A DNA stretch of 60,754 nt from JANMDU01 sp043777675. GTDB taxonomy: Bacteria; Pseudomonadota; Gammaproteobacteria; Burkholderiales; Burkholderiaceae_C. The stretch is taken from the NCBI GenBank assembly GCA_043777675.1, contig JAYWHR010000016.1, positions 1 to 60,754 on the forward strand, read 5' to 3'. Made by a program: the position numbers and the translations under genes. A model generated the notes under the pieces. The model saw nothing but the letters and a program-made list of their open reading frames with translations. It ran no database searches and was not told where the DNA came from. This document shows, in pieces, positions 33,298-40,419 of the stretch; position 1 is the stretch's first letter, and the number at the start of each line of letters is the position of its first letter.

Positions 33298-34215
33298 ATG
33301 ATTGAGCACCTTCCCCCCTATCCTTGCTATCTAGGCCGTGGCGCAAGCGGCGAATTCACCACGATTGACCAAGCCAAAATCAGTGTGATGGATCGTGGGT
33401 TTATTTTTGGCGATGGCGTGTATGAAGTGTTTGTCGTCTATGGCGGCAAACCGTTTCGATTGCCGCATCACATGGCGCGCCTAGAGCGTTCTTTGACTGA
33501 GCTTCGCATTCCGAATCCGCATACACCAGAGCAATGGCTTGATAAGGTTGAGGCGCTAGTTACTCCTAAATCAATAGCTAACAACGCATACTTTATGCCG
33601 GCTAACGCTGATATTTCAACTCAAAACGCTATGATTTATCTGCAAATCACGCGCGGCGTGGCATTGCGTGATCACGTGATGCCAAAAGATATTGAGCCTA
33701 CAGTTTTTATGATGCGCAGCCCTTTGAATTTGCCCACGGCGCAGCAGCGCGAGCAGGGCGTCTCTTGCGTGAGTGCGGAGGATTTTCGGTGGGAGAAAGC
33801 GCATATCAAATCCACCAGTTTGCTGGGCAGCGTGTTTGCGCGGCAGATCAGCTTTGATGCGGGAGCCACGGAGACGGTGATGTTTCGCAAGGGCTATCTC
33901 TCCGAGGCGGCTTCAAGCAATGTGTGGCTGGTCAAAGACGGTGCGCTCATCGGCGTGCCGAAGGATAACCTTGTGTTGGAAGGAATTCGCTTTGGCTTGA
34001 TCGAAGAAATTTGCAAAGAGCAAGGCATCTCGTTTTCGCTGCGGCGCATCACGCGTGAGGAAGTCCTTTCAGCAGACGAGCTGCTGCTCACCTCGGCCAC
34101 GAAGGAAGTTCTACCGATCACGTTGCTCGATGGGTCAAGCGTGGGTAGCGGAAAACCCGGCCCTTTGTATCAACGCCTTTACGCGGGCTACCAAGCTGCG
34201 AAAATAGCAGTGTGA
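33298..34215 (+). CDS. Fold-type IV PLP aminotransferase (D-amino acid aminotransferase-like)
   Basis: The 305-residue class IV aminotransferase shows SVMDRGFIFGDGVYEVFVVYGGKPFRLPHHMARLERSL at the N-terminus, the PLP lysine in EKAHIKSTSLLGSVFARQ, and the SEAASSNVWLVKDGALI and LLLTSATKEVLPITLLDG blocks. D-alanine transaminase or 4-amino-4-deoxychorismate lyase-like activity are both possible. Residues 89-102 (TPKSIANNAYFMPA) are encoded by a 40-bp dispersed element and look like an insertion in a surface loop before AMIYLQITRGV. In related genomes this gene and DUF493 precede lipB-lipA (recalled, not checked); those are absent here. Confidence 0.9.
   Translation: MIEHLPPYPCYLGRGASGEFTTIDQAKISVMDRGFIFGDGVYEVFVVYGGKPFRLPHHMARLERSLTELRIPNPHTPEQWLDKVEALVTPKSIANNAYFMPANADISTQNAMIYLQITRGVALRDHVMPKDIEPTVFMMRSPLNLPTAQQREQGVSCVSAEDFRWEKAHIKSTSLLGSVFARQISFDAGATETVMFRKGYLSEAASSNVWLVKDGALIGVPKDNLVLEGIRFGLIEEICKEQGISFSLRRITREEVLSADELLLTSATKEVLPITLLDGSSVGSGKPGPLYQRLYAGYQAAKIAV
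33563..33602 (+). repeat. 40-bp dispersed element, copy 7 (inside aminotransferase gene)
   Basis: CTCCTAAATCAATAGC, spacer with AACGCATACTTTAT, GCCGGC. It is translated in the same frame as the other forward copies. Confidence 0.8.
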
Positions 34216-34526
34216 ATACGCCTACATCCCCCTCCTCGCCAGCAGATATGCCGCCCGATGTTCCAAGCGAACAATCGTTGATCAAATATCCGAGCGCGTT
34301 TCCGATCAAAGTACTCGGGCTCAACGTGGATGGCTTTGAATCGGCCATTGTGCATCTGGCAAGCCAGTTTGATCCCGCGTTTGACGCCAGCACCATCACC
34401 CGCAAAGATAGCTCTGGCAGCAAATATCTAGGGCTCACCATCACAATCACCGCCACCAGCCGCGAGCAGCTCGATGAACTTTATCGCACACTTTCCACCC
34501 ATCCAATGGTCAAGTGGGTGCTGTAG
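34212..34526 (+). CDS. DUF493 (YbeD-like) protein
   Basis: A 104-residue protein of the YbeD family: LIKYPSAFPIKVLGLNVDGFESAIVHLASQFDP and the end REQLDELYRTLSTHPMVKWVL. In E. coli YbeD precedes lipB and has been linked to lipoate metabolism, but no lipB follows here. It starts from GTG 34212 within the aminotransferase stop (GTGA overlap) and has a proline/serine-rich N-terminal extension. Confidence 0.92.
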   Translation: MNTPTSPSSPADMPPDVPSEQSLIKYPSAFPIKVLGLNVDGFESAIVHLASQFDPAFDASTITRKDSSGSKYLGLTITITATSREQLDELYRTLSTHPMVKWVL

Positions 34527-34543
34527 AAGCCGAGCTTAGATAC

Positions 34544-34583
34544 TATATATTTAATAGCACTCTGCGCAATAAATACGCCGGCT
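34544..34583 (+). repeat. 40-bp dispersed element, copy 8 (between convergent genes)
   Basis: CTATATATTTAATAGC, spacer with TGCGCAATAAATAC, GCCGGC. It fills most of the 63-base gap between the DUF493 and SPOR genes. Confidence 0.9.
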
Positions 34584-34589
34584 TACTGC

Positions 34590-35255
34590 TCATATTGCTT
34601 TGCAAACGGTCAAACCCGTTGCTCCGAGTAAAGATTTGATGCCGTCAAGCTGGGTACGCAGCGCGTCATCGACCGTCGGTAATTTAAGCAACTGGCCTTG
34701 GCGCTCTGGCAGCTCTTGCATGACCTTTGCGGTGCGCACACCGCGGTTGGCTAATTTTGTGAGGGCTTCATTGGCCTGCGTTTGGTTAGCGTAAACGCCC
34801 AGCGAGAGGCCGGGCTCGAGGGTGGGATTTATCAGAGTTTCGAAGGCGATGCTGAGCTCGCGTAACTCTGTTTTTTTCTTCGCCAAGGCTGCAGCATCAG
34901 CGTATTTGCCCATGTAAACGATCCAGCGCGCAGGCTCAATGGCATTTTCCAAACGCCACGCGTTTGCCGGCAGGCTCGATGCTAGGCTGCGCAAAGCGGT
35001 GGCTTGGCTGTCGCTGAGCAAACTGCTTTGCAAGCATTCGGGAGCTTTGGCCGCCGGAGTTGATGCCAGAGTGTCAAGGCGCTTGGCCTCCGTGGCGCTG
35101 AGCAGGCGAATGGCTTCAGGCTTGATCTGGGTTTGTAGGCGCTGTGGCTCAGTCTGATTGGAGGGCGCAAATCCCAAGCTGGCCAGATGGCCTTGAGACC
35201 ACGCAAAATATGCGCCATTGACCAAAAGCAGTAATAAAACGAAAAATCTCAGCAT
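34590..35255 (-). CDS. SPOR-domain protein
   Basis: A 221-residue membrane-anchored protein. One N-terminal transmembrane helix (LRFFVLLLLLVNGAYFAWSQG) is followed by a linker and a SPOR domain (about residues 105-215: WRLENAIEPARWIVYMGKYADAAALAKKKTELREL ... GLSLGVYANQTQANEALTKLANRGVRTAKV). SPOR domains bind denuded peptidoglycan at the septum. ATG 35255 was chosen; a TTG at 35270 would add five residues. It lies 16 bases after birA in the SET-birA-SPOR operon. Confidence 0.88.
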   Translation of the reverse strand: MLRFFVLLLLLVNGAYFAWSQGHLASLGFAPSNQTEPQRLQTQIKPEAIRLLSATEAKRLDTLASTPAAKAPECLQSSLLSDSQATALRSLASSLPANAWRLENAIEPARWIVYMGKYADAAALAKKKTELRELSIAFETLINPTLEPGLSLGVYANQTQANEALTKLANRGVRTAKVMQELPERQGQLLKLPTVDDALRTQLDGIKSLLGATGLTVCKAI

Positions 35256-35271
35256 GGAACGAACTATCAAT

Positions 35272-36075
35272 TCAAGTAGATTGCGGCCGCACGCTCACCT
35301 CTTGGCTTGCAACACGCTGTAACCCCAACGAAGTATGCACTAACAGCGCGCCGGTATTGTCCACACCCTTGGCCAGGCCTTGGCTGCCATCGCTTAAAGC
35401 CACGTGGCGGCCTTTCAAACCATCACGCGCGGCAAACCGGCTAGAAAAGGCCGAGAAGCCGACGCGCTCGAATTCCAGCAATTCAGCCAATAAAGGCGCA
35501 AAAAGCCGCTCTAAAGCCGTTTGTGGGCTGCTGGCGGGGTTGATTTCTTGAAGCCAAGCGGGCTGGGTGACCCAATTCGCGTCGATCTGGCGAGCTTTGA
35601 TGTTGATACCGATGCCGATCACTGCGAAGCGCTCACGAGCATCGGCAACGGTTGGTGCAGCCGTTTCAATCAAAATCCCGGCCAGCTTGCGACCTTGCCA
35701 CCACAAATCATTGGGCCATTTGAGCTGGATCGCTTCGCTACCCATCTCGTGATGAAGCGAGCTCAAGCTTTGCGCCACGCTCGTGCCCACAGCCAAGCTC
35801 AGGCCTTCCCAGCTAGCGGGCGAGAGGCTGAGCCCCAAAGAAAAGGTGAGCGAATCGCCGGGGCTGGATTGCCAAGAGCGCCCCATGCGCCCGCGCCCGG
35901 CAGTTTGCTGCTCTGCCACAAGGAGCGTTGGCTCTGTGCGGCCAGCGCGTGCGCGGCGCATGAGCTCGGTATTGGTGGAATCGATCTCTGGAAGAATTTC
36001 AACGCTGAAAGAGGCTAGGCTAGGCAAGCCCAGTGCCATAACTTGCTGCCAAATCGCCTCCGCGCTTGAATGCAT
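35272..36075 (-). CDS. birA: Biotin-protein ligase (catalytic-only BirA)
   Basis: BirA attaches biotin to AccB. The 267 residues begin directly with a BPL catalytic domain: LPEIDSTNTELMRRARAG, the biotinoyl-AMP loop EQQTAGRGRMGRSW, and KWPNDLWWQGRKLAGILIE, then the C-terminal SH3-like domain (GRHVALSDGSQGLAKGVDNTGALLV). The DNA-binding N-terminal domain of E. coli BirA is missing, so it is not a repressor. It starts one base before the SET gene's stop codon. In the window it can act on the product of accB at 20252. Confidence 0.95.
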   Translation of the reverse strand: MHSSAEAIWQQVMALGLPSLASFSVEILPEIDSTNTELMRRARAGRTEPTLLVAEQQTAGRGRMGRSWQSSPGDSLTFSLGLSLSPASWEGLSLAVGTSVAQSLSSLHHEMGSEAIQLKWPNDLWWQGRKLAGILIETAAPTVADARERFAVIGIGINIKARQIDANWVTQPAWLQEINPASSPQTALERLFAPLLAELLEFERVGFSAFSSRFAARDGLKGRHVALSDGSQGLAKGVDNTGALLVHTSLGLQRVASQEVSVRPQST

Positions 36076-36570
36076 TTATTTCTTCGCCAACATGGTGCCC
36101 CGGCACTTCTTTGCACCGCACAAGCACTTGTATTCCGCTTTGAGCTTCTTCGTATAGGGCTCGTCAATCACCAGCCCATAGTCATAGAACAGCTCCTCGC
36201 CTTTTTTGATATCGCGCAGCGCTTTGATCCACACGCGTTGATTGACCTCATCTTCATCAGCCTCGCAATTGGGTTGGCAGGCGTGATTGATCCAGCGTGA
36301 ATCATTGCCTTTGTCGTTGCCATCAATGCAGCGGCCGTCTTCTAGCGAGAAGTAGAAGGTGTGATTGGGCTGGCTCGGATCATGCGGATGGCGGCGCAGG
36401 GCTTCTTTCCAACTGATGATGCAGCCTTGGTATTCAATGAGTATTTGCCCGGCTGGAATATCGCGCAAGGCATACATGCCGTTGCCATGAATACCAGAGG
36501 CGCGCACCTCAATCAAACGCTCGGTGATTTGTGGAGGTTGAATGTACAAGGCAGTCTTTTTTGTCGGCAT
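36076..36570 (-). CDS. SET-domain protein-lysine methyltransferase
   Basis: A 164-residue SET protein: IEVRASGIHGNGMYALRDIPAGQIL (SET-N, with the GNG SAM-binding motif), NDSRWINHACQPNCEADE (NHxCxPN), GEELFYDYGL (catalytic tyrosine) and the post-SET cysteine region CLCGAKKCRGTML. All catalytic landmarks are intact, so it should methylate a lysine with SAM. The longer frame upstream reads a low-complexity HTHTHAHAH tract made by the alternating purine-pyrimidine DNA, so I use ATG 36570. It faces away from topB and precedes birA. Confidence 0.92.
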   Translation of the reverse strand: MPTKKTALYIQPPQITERLIEVRASGIHGNGMYALRDIPAGQILIEYQGCIISWKEALRRHPHDPSQPNHTFYFSLEDGRCIDGNDKGNDSRWINHACQPNCEADEDEVNQRVWIKALRDIKKGEELFYDYGLVIDEPYTKKLKAEYKCLCGAKKCRGTMLAKK

Positions 36571-36616
36571 GAAAAATGAAATTTGGCAAAGCGCCAAAAA
36601 ATTTGTTATCTTGGAA

Positions 36617-36677
36617 GTGTGCGTGTGCGCGTGTGCGTGTGCGCCTGTATGCGTGTGCACGCACATGTGCGCGTGCG
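36617..36677. repeat. Alternating purine-pyrimidine (GT/GC) tract between SET gene and topB
   Basis: This 61-bp tract is made of two strictly alternating runs of about 28 and 32 bases, mostly GT and GC dinucleotides, with one break near 36645. Such sequence favours Z-DNA under negative supercoiling. It occupies the divergent promoter region and ends 13 bases before the topB ATG. The run length may vary between strains by slippage. Confidence 0.8.
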
Positions 36678-36690
36678 AGGATTGGATTAT

Positions 36691-39627
36691 ATGAAGACTT
36701 TGATCATTGCTGAAAAACCATCTGTGGCACAAGATATTGTGCGTGCGCTGACCTCCTCAAAAGGCAAGTTTGAAAAGCACGATGAATACTTCGAGAGCGA
36801 GACCTACGTGGTCAGCTCCGCCGTGGGTCATTTGGTGGAAATCCAAGCGCCCGAGGAATTTGACGTCAAACGCGGCAAATGGAGCTTTGCCAATTTGCCG
36901 GTGATTCCGCCGCATTTTGATTTGAAGCCGGTGGATAAAACCAAAACGCGGCTGAATGCTGTCGTCAAGCTCGCCAAGCGTAAAGATGTGAATGCCCTGA
37001 TCAACGCTTGTGACGCGGGGCGCGAGGGCGAGCTGATCTTCCGATTGATCGAGCAATATGCCGGCTCCGACAAAGGCGGCGTGCATGTGCCGTTGGGCAA
37101 GCCCGTCACACGCCTGTGGCTGCAAAGCATGACGCCGCAGGCCATTCGCGATGGCTTTGAAGTATTGCGCTCCGATAAAGACATGCGCCCGCTGGCCGAT
37201 GCCGCGCGCAGCCGCTCAGAAGCCGATTGGCTGGTCGGCATCAACGGCACGCGTGCGATGACGGCTTTTAACTCCCGCGATGGCGGCTTTTTCTTAACGA
37301 CCGTGGGCCGCGTGCAAACGCCGACGCTGGCTGTGGTGGTGGAGCGCGAAGAGCAAATTCGCAAACACATCTCGCGCGATTACTGGGAGATTCATGCCAG
37401 CTTCTTGGCCGACGCTGGCGAATACCCAGCTAAATGGTTTGATCCAAAATTCAAAAAAGATGAAGATGCAGATCGCCGAGCTGATCGCTTATGGGATGAG
37501 AAGACTGCTCGCGAAATTGCCGATGCCGTGCGCAGCAAAGCAGCAAGCGTTAGTGAAGAATCCAAGCCTTCCACGCAAGCTTCTCCCGGCTTGTTTGACC
37601 TGACCAGCTTGCAGCGCGAGGCCAATGGCAAATTCGGTTTCTCCGCCAAGACCACGCTGCAACTCGCGCAATCCTTGTATGAACGCCACAAAGCGCTCAC
37701 GTATCCACGAACCGACTCGCGCTACTTACCTGAAGACTATGTGCCCGTGGTCAAGCAGACCTTTGAAATGCTCGCCGATTGCGGTCACAAGCATCTGGAG
37801 CCGCATGCAGCGGTGGCACTTAATAATGGTTATATCAAGCCCAGCAAGCGCATTTTTGATAACGCCAAAGTCTCCGATCACTTTGCGATCATTCCCACGC
37901 TGCAATCGCCTTCTAATTTGAGCGAGGCTGAATTCAAACTTTACACCTTGGTCGTGCGCCGCTTCATGGCGGTGTTTTTCCCCAGCGCGGAGTATCAAAT
38001 CACCACGCGGATCACCACCGCGCTGAACCATAATTTCAAATCAGAAGGCAAAGTCTTGGTCAGGCCCGGCTGGCTCGCCATCTACGGCAAAGAAGCCGAT
38101 GATGAGATGGAGAAAAAAGAAGGCGAAAACAGCAAGACGCTGATGCCTGTGAAACCCGGCGAGATGGTTCGCAACGAAACGATCGAAGCCAAAGGTTTGA
38201 AAACCCGCCCACCCGCGCGCTACTCAGAAGCCACGCTGCTCGGCGCGATGGAAGGCGCAGGCCGCTTTGTGGAAGATGACGAACTGCGTGAGGCGCTTAG
38301 CGAAAAGGGCTTGGGTACGCCCGCCACCCGCGCCGCCACGATTGAAGGCTTGCTCAACGAGAAATATATGCTCCGCGAAGGTCGCGAGATGATCCCCACG
38401 GCCAAAGCCTTCCAGCTCATGACGCTCCTGCGCGGCTTAGGCGTAGAAGAATTGTCCAAGCCTGAGCTCACGGGCGAATGGGAAAGCAAGCTTGCCCTCA
38501 TGGAAAAAGGCAAGCTCTCCCGCGCCGATTTCATGGCCGACATTGCCGCCATGACCGAAAAGATCGTGCGCAAAGCCAAAGAATACGACCGCGACACCGT
38601 GCCCGGCGACTACGCCACGCTCAAAGCACCTTGCCCCAATTGCGGCGGCATCGTGAAAGAAAACTATCGGCGCTATACATGCACCGGTGCAGCTGATGCC
38701 ACGGAAGGCTGTGGTTTTAGCTTCGGCAAATCTCCAGCAGGGCGCACATTTGAGCCCCACGAGGTCGAAGAATTCATCACCAACAAACACATCGGCCCGC
38801 TAGAGGGCTTCCGCTCCAAAGCCGGCTGGCCTTTTGTGGCTGAGATGGTGATCAAATTCAGCGAAGAAGATAAAAACTGGAAGCTCGAATTCGATTTTGG
38901 CGATGAAGCCCGAGCCGCACAAACCGGCGAAATCGTCGATTTATCGACAGAGCAATCGCTGGGCGCTTGCCTCAAATGCGGCGGCCCGGTCAAAGCATTC
39001 GGTAAAAGCTACGTCTGTGAAAAATCCGTGCCCACTAATGAGCAGCCCACACCGAGCTGCGATTTCAAAAGTGGCCAAATGATCTTGCAGCAGCCGGTGG
39101 ACCGCGAGCAAATGACCAAGCTCTTAGAAACGGGCAAAACCGATCTGCTCGACAAATTCGTCAGCATGCGCACCCGCCGCAGCTTCAAAGCTTTCTTGGC
39201 TTGGGACAAAGAAGCAGGCAAAGTGAATTTTGAGTTCGAGGCGCGCGATAGCAAATATCCTGCGAGAAAAACTGCCCCGAGGAAAACGGCTGCGGCCAAG
39301 ACTCCAACTGCAAAAAAAGTTGCCGCGAAGAAAGCACCCGCCGCGAAAAAAGTAGCAGCTAAGAAGGTGGCAGCTCCCAAAGCCAAAGCTGCTCCAAGAG
39401 CAGGCACTTTGAAGCCCAGCGCAGCGTTGGCAGCAGTGATCGGCGACGGTTTGTATGGCCGAGGCGAAGTCACCAAAAAACTCTGGGATTACATCAAGGC
39501 TAACAACCTGCAAGACGCGAAAGACAAACGCACGATCAATGCCGATGCGAAGCTAGAGCCCGTGTTTGGAAAAGCATCGGTCACGATGTTTGAGATTGCA
39601 GGCTTGATTGGTAAGCATTTGAGCTAA
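36691..39627 (+). CDS. topB: DNA topoisomerase III with H1-like tail and SWIB domain
   Basis: TopB is a type IA topoisomerase that decatenates DNA in the cytoplasm. The Toprim domain starts MKTLIIAEKPSVAQDIVRAL with the NACDAGREGELIF acidic motif; the active tyrosine is Y338 in ALTYPRTDSRYLP. Two zinc-binding modules follow (CPNCGGIV...; CLKCGGPVKAFG). After about residue 858 there is a lysine/alanine-rich stretch built of AAKK and VAAKK units like histone H1 tails, and the last 70 residues form a SWIB/MDM2-like domain (LAAVIGDGLYGRGEVTKKLWDYIKANNLQD ... MFEIAGLIGKHL). Length is 978 residues; E. coli TopB has about 650. The start was set at ATG 36691, because the upstream frame is the GT tract. 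Confidence 0.95.
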   Translation: MKTLIIAEKPSVAQDIVRALTSSKGKFEKHDEYFESETYVVSSAVGHLVEIQAPEEFDVKRGKWSFANLPVIPPHFDLKPVDKTKTRLNAVVKLAKRKDVNALINACDAGREGELIFRLIEQYAGSDKGGVHVPLGKPVTRLWLQSMTPQAIRDGFEVLRSDKDMRPLADAARSRSEADWLVGINGTRAMTAFNSRDGGFFLTTVGRVQTPTLAVVVEREEQIRKHISRDYWEIHASFLADAGEYPAKWFDPKFKKDEDADRRADRLWDEKTAREIADAVRSKAASVSEESKPSTQASPGLFDLTSLQREANGKFGFSAKTTLQLAQSLYERHKALTYPRTDSRYLPEDYVPVVKQTFEMLADCGHKHLEPHAAVALNNGYIKPSKRIFDNAKVSDHFAIIPTLQSPSNLSEAEFKLYTLVVRRFMAVFFPSAEYQITTRITTALNHNFKSEGKVLVRPGWLAIYGKEADDEMEKKEGENSKTLMPVKPGEMVRNETIEAKGLKTRPPARYSEATLLGAMEGAGRFVEDDELREALSEKGLGTPATRAATIEGLLNEKYMLREGREMIPTAKAFQLMTLLRGLGVEELSKPELTGEWESKLALMEKGKLSRADFMADIAAMTEKIVRKAKEYDRDTVPGDYATLKAPCPNCGGIVKENYRRYTCTGAADATEGCGFSFGKSPAGRTFEPHEVEEFITNKHIGPLEGFRSKAGWPFVAEMVIKFSEEDKNWKLEFDFGDEARAAQTGEIVDLSTEQSLGACLKCGGPVKAFGKSYVCEKSVPTNEQPTPSCDFKSGQMILQQPVDREQMTKLLETGKTDLLDKFVSMRTRRSFKAFLAWDKEAGKVNFEFEARDSKYPARKTAPRKTAAAKTPTAKKVAAKKAPAAKKVAAKKVAAPKAKAAPRAGTLKPSAALAAVIGDGLYGRGEVTKKLWDYIKANNLQDAKDKRTINADAKLEPVFGKASVTMFEIAGLIGKHLS

Positions 39628-39650
39628 TTTTTAAGCGTTTTAGGCTGCTA

Positions 39651-39690
39651 GCCGGCGTAAATACTGTGCAAGACGCTATTGATTTAATAG
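39651..39690 (-). repeat. 40-bp dispersed element, copy 9 (topB-ygjP gap)
   Basis: GCCGGC first on the plus strand, a spacer with TGTGCA, and CTATT-type palindrome last. It lies between the convergent topB and metallopeptidase genes. Confidence 0.9.
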
Positions 39691-39702
39691 TGAATTGATA
39701 TT

Positions 39703-40419
39703 TTAATCACGCCAGATCTGTGCACCTAGCGGCAGCTCGTTCAACTCTGCGCGCGCTTCTCGCCAGTTCGGATAATGCCGGTCGAGAAGTGCGATAAATC
39801 GCTCGCCATGGGTAGGTTCGATCAAGTGAATCATCTCGTGCACGATTACATACTCTAGAAGATCCTTTGGCTTTCTCACGAGCTCCGTATTGAGGCGTAT
39901 CGTCTGCACTGCGTGATTGCAACTGCCCCACTTGGTTTTCATGCGTTGTAAGAAGTAGGCCGCTACCTCAACGCCAAGTTTTTTCTCCCACTTCTGTATC
40001 AGTTTTGGCACGATGTCATGTAGCAGAAGGCGATGCCACTCTTGCATGATCTCTTCACGTTTAGCCACGCTACCGCCGGGGCGCAAGGTGAGCGTGATTT
40101 TGCGGTGACTCAGCTGCACAGAAGGTTTTTCTGCTTTGTGTAAAACCGAGAGCAGATAGCGGCGCCCCCAAACATAGTGGCTCTCACGCTCGATGAATTC
40201 GCGCGGCGTCTCACGTGCTTGAGCCTTCAGTTTGGCTTGCTGCTGGCGAATCCAGCTGAGCTTTGTGGCTGCATAAGCGCGAGCCACCTCAGGGCGCGTC
40301 TGCTTGGGTGCAACCAGGGTGACTCGCCCATCAGGTGGATGCACGGAAAGATGCACATTTTTTACATCACGGCGCGTCCAAGCGATCACGACATCGCCCA
40401 GCTTGATCGTCTCTGCCAT
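39703..40419 (-). CDS. YgjP/DUF45-type metallopeptidase of the restriction operon
   Basis: A 238-residue SprT-like protein: zinc motif VIVHEMIHLIEPTHGERF with HEMIH and a downstream histidine in HGERF. The N-terminal half (VHLSVHPPDGRVTLVAPKQTRPE) is the beta-rich DUF45 part. It starts at the hsdR stop (TAATG overlap) and is last in the operon. Genes of this family often accompany type I restriction systems; they are thought to be peptidases, substrate unknown. Turnover of the restriction enzyme is a guess. Confidence 0.92.
   Translation of the reverse strand: MAETIKLGDVVIAWTRRDVKNVHLSVHPPDGRVTLVAPKQTRPEVARAYAATKLSWIRQQQAKLKAQARETPREFIERESHYVWGRRYLLSVLHKAEKPSVQLSHRKITLTLRPGGSVAKREEIMQEWHRLLLHDIVPKLIQKWEKKLGVEVAAYFLQRMKTKWGSCNHAVQTIRLNTELVRKPKDLLEYVIVHEMIHLIEPTHGERFIALLDRHYPNWREARAELNELPLGAQIWRD

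Noticed and set aside
36583..36690. N-terminal extension of TopB through the GT tract (start 36583)
   Set aside because: It encodes low-complexity VRVRVCVCACMRVHAHV; family N-terminus MKTLIIAEKPSVAQDI begins at 36691.
36571..36732. N-terminal extension of the SET protein (HTHTGAHAHAHTHT)
   Set aside because: It is the reverse reading of the same GT tract; the SET domain proper starts after MPTKK at 36570.
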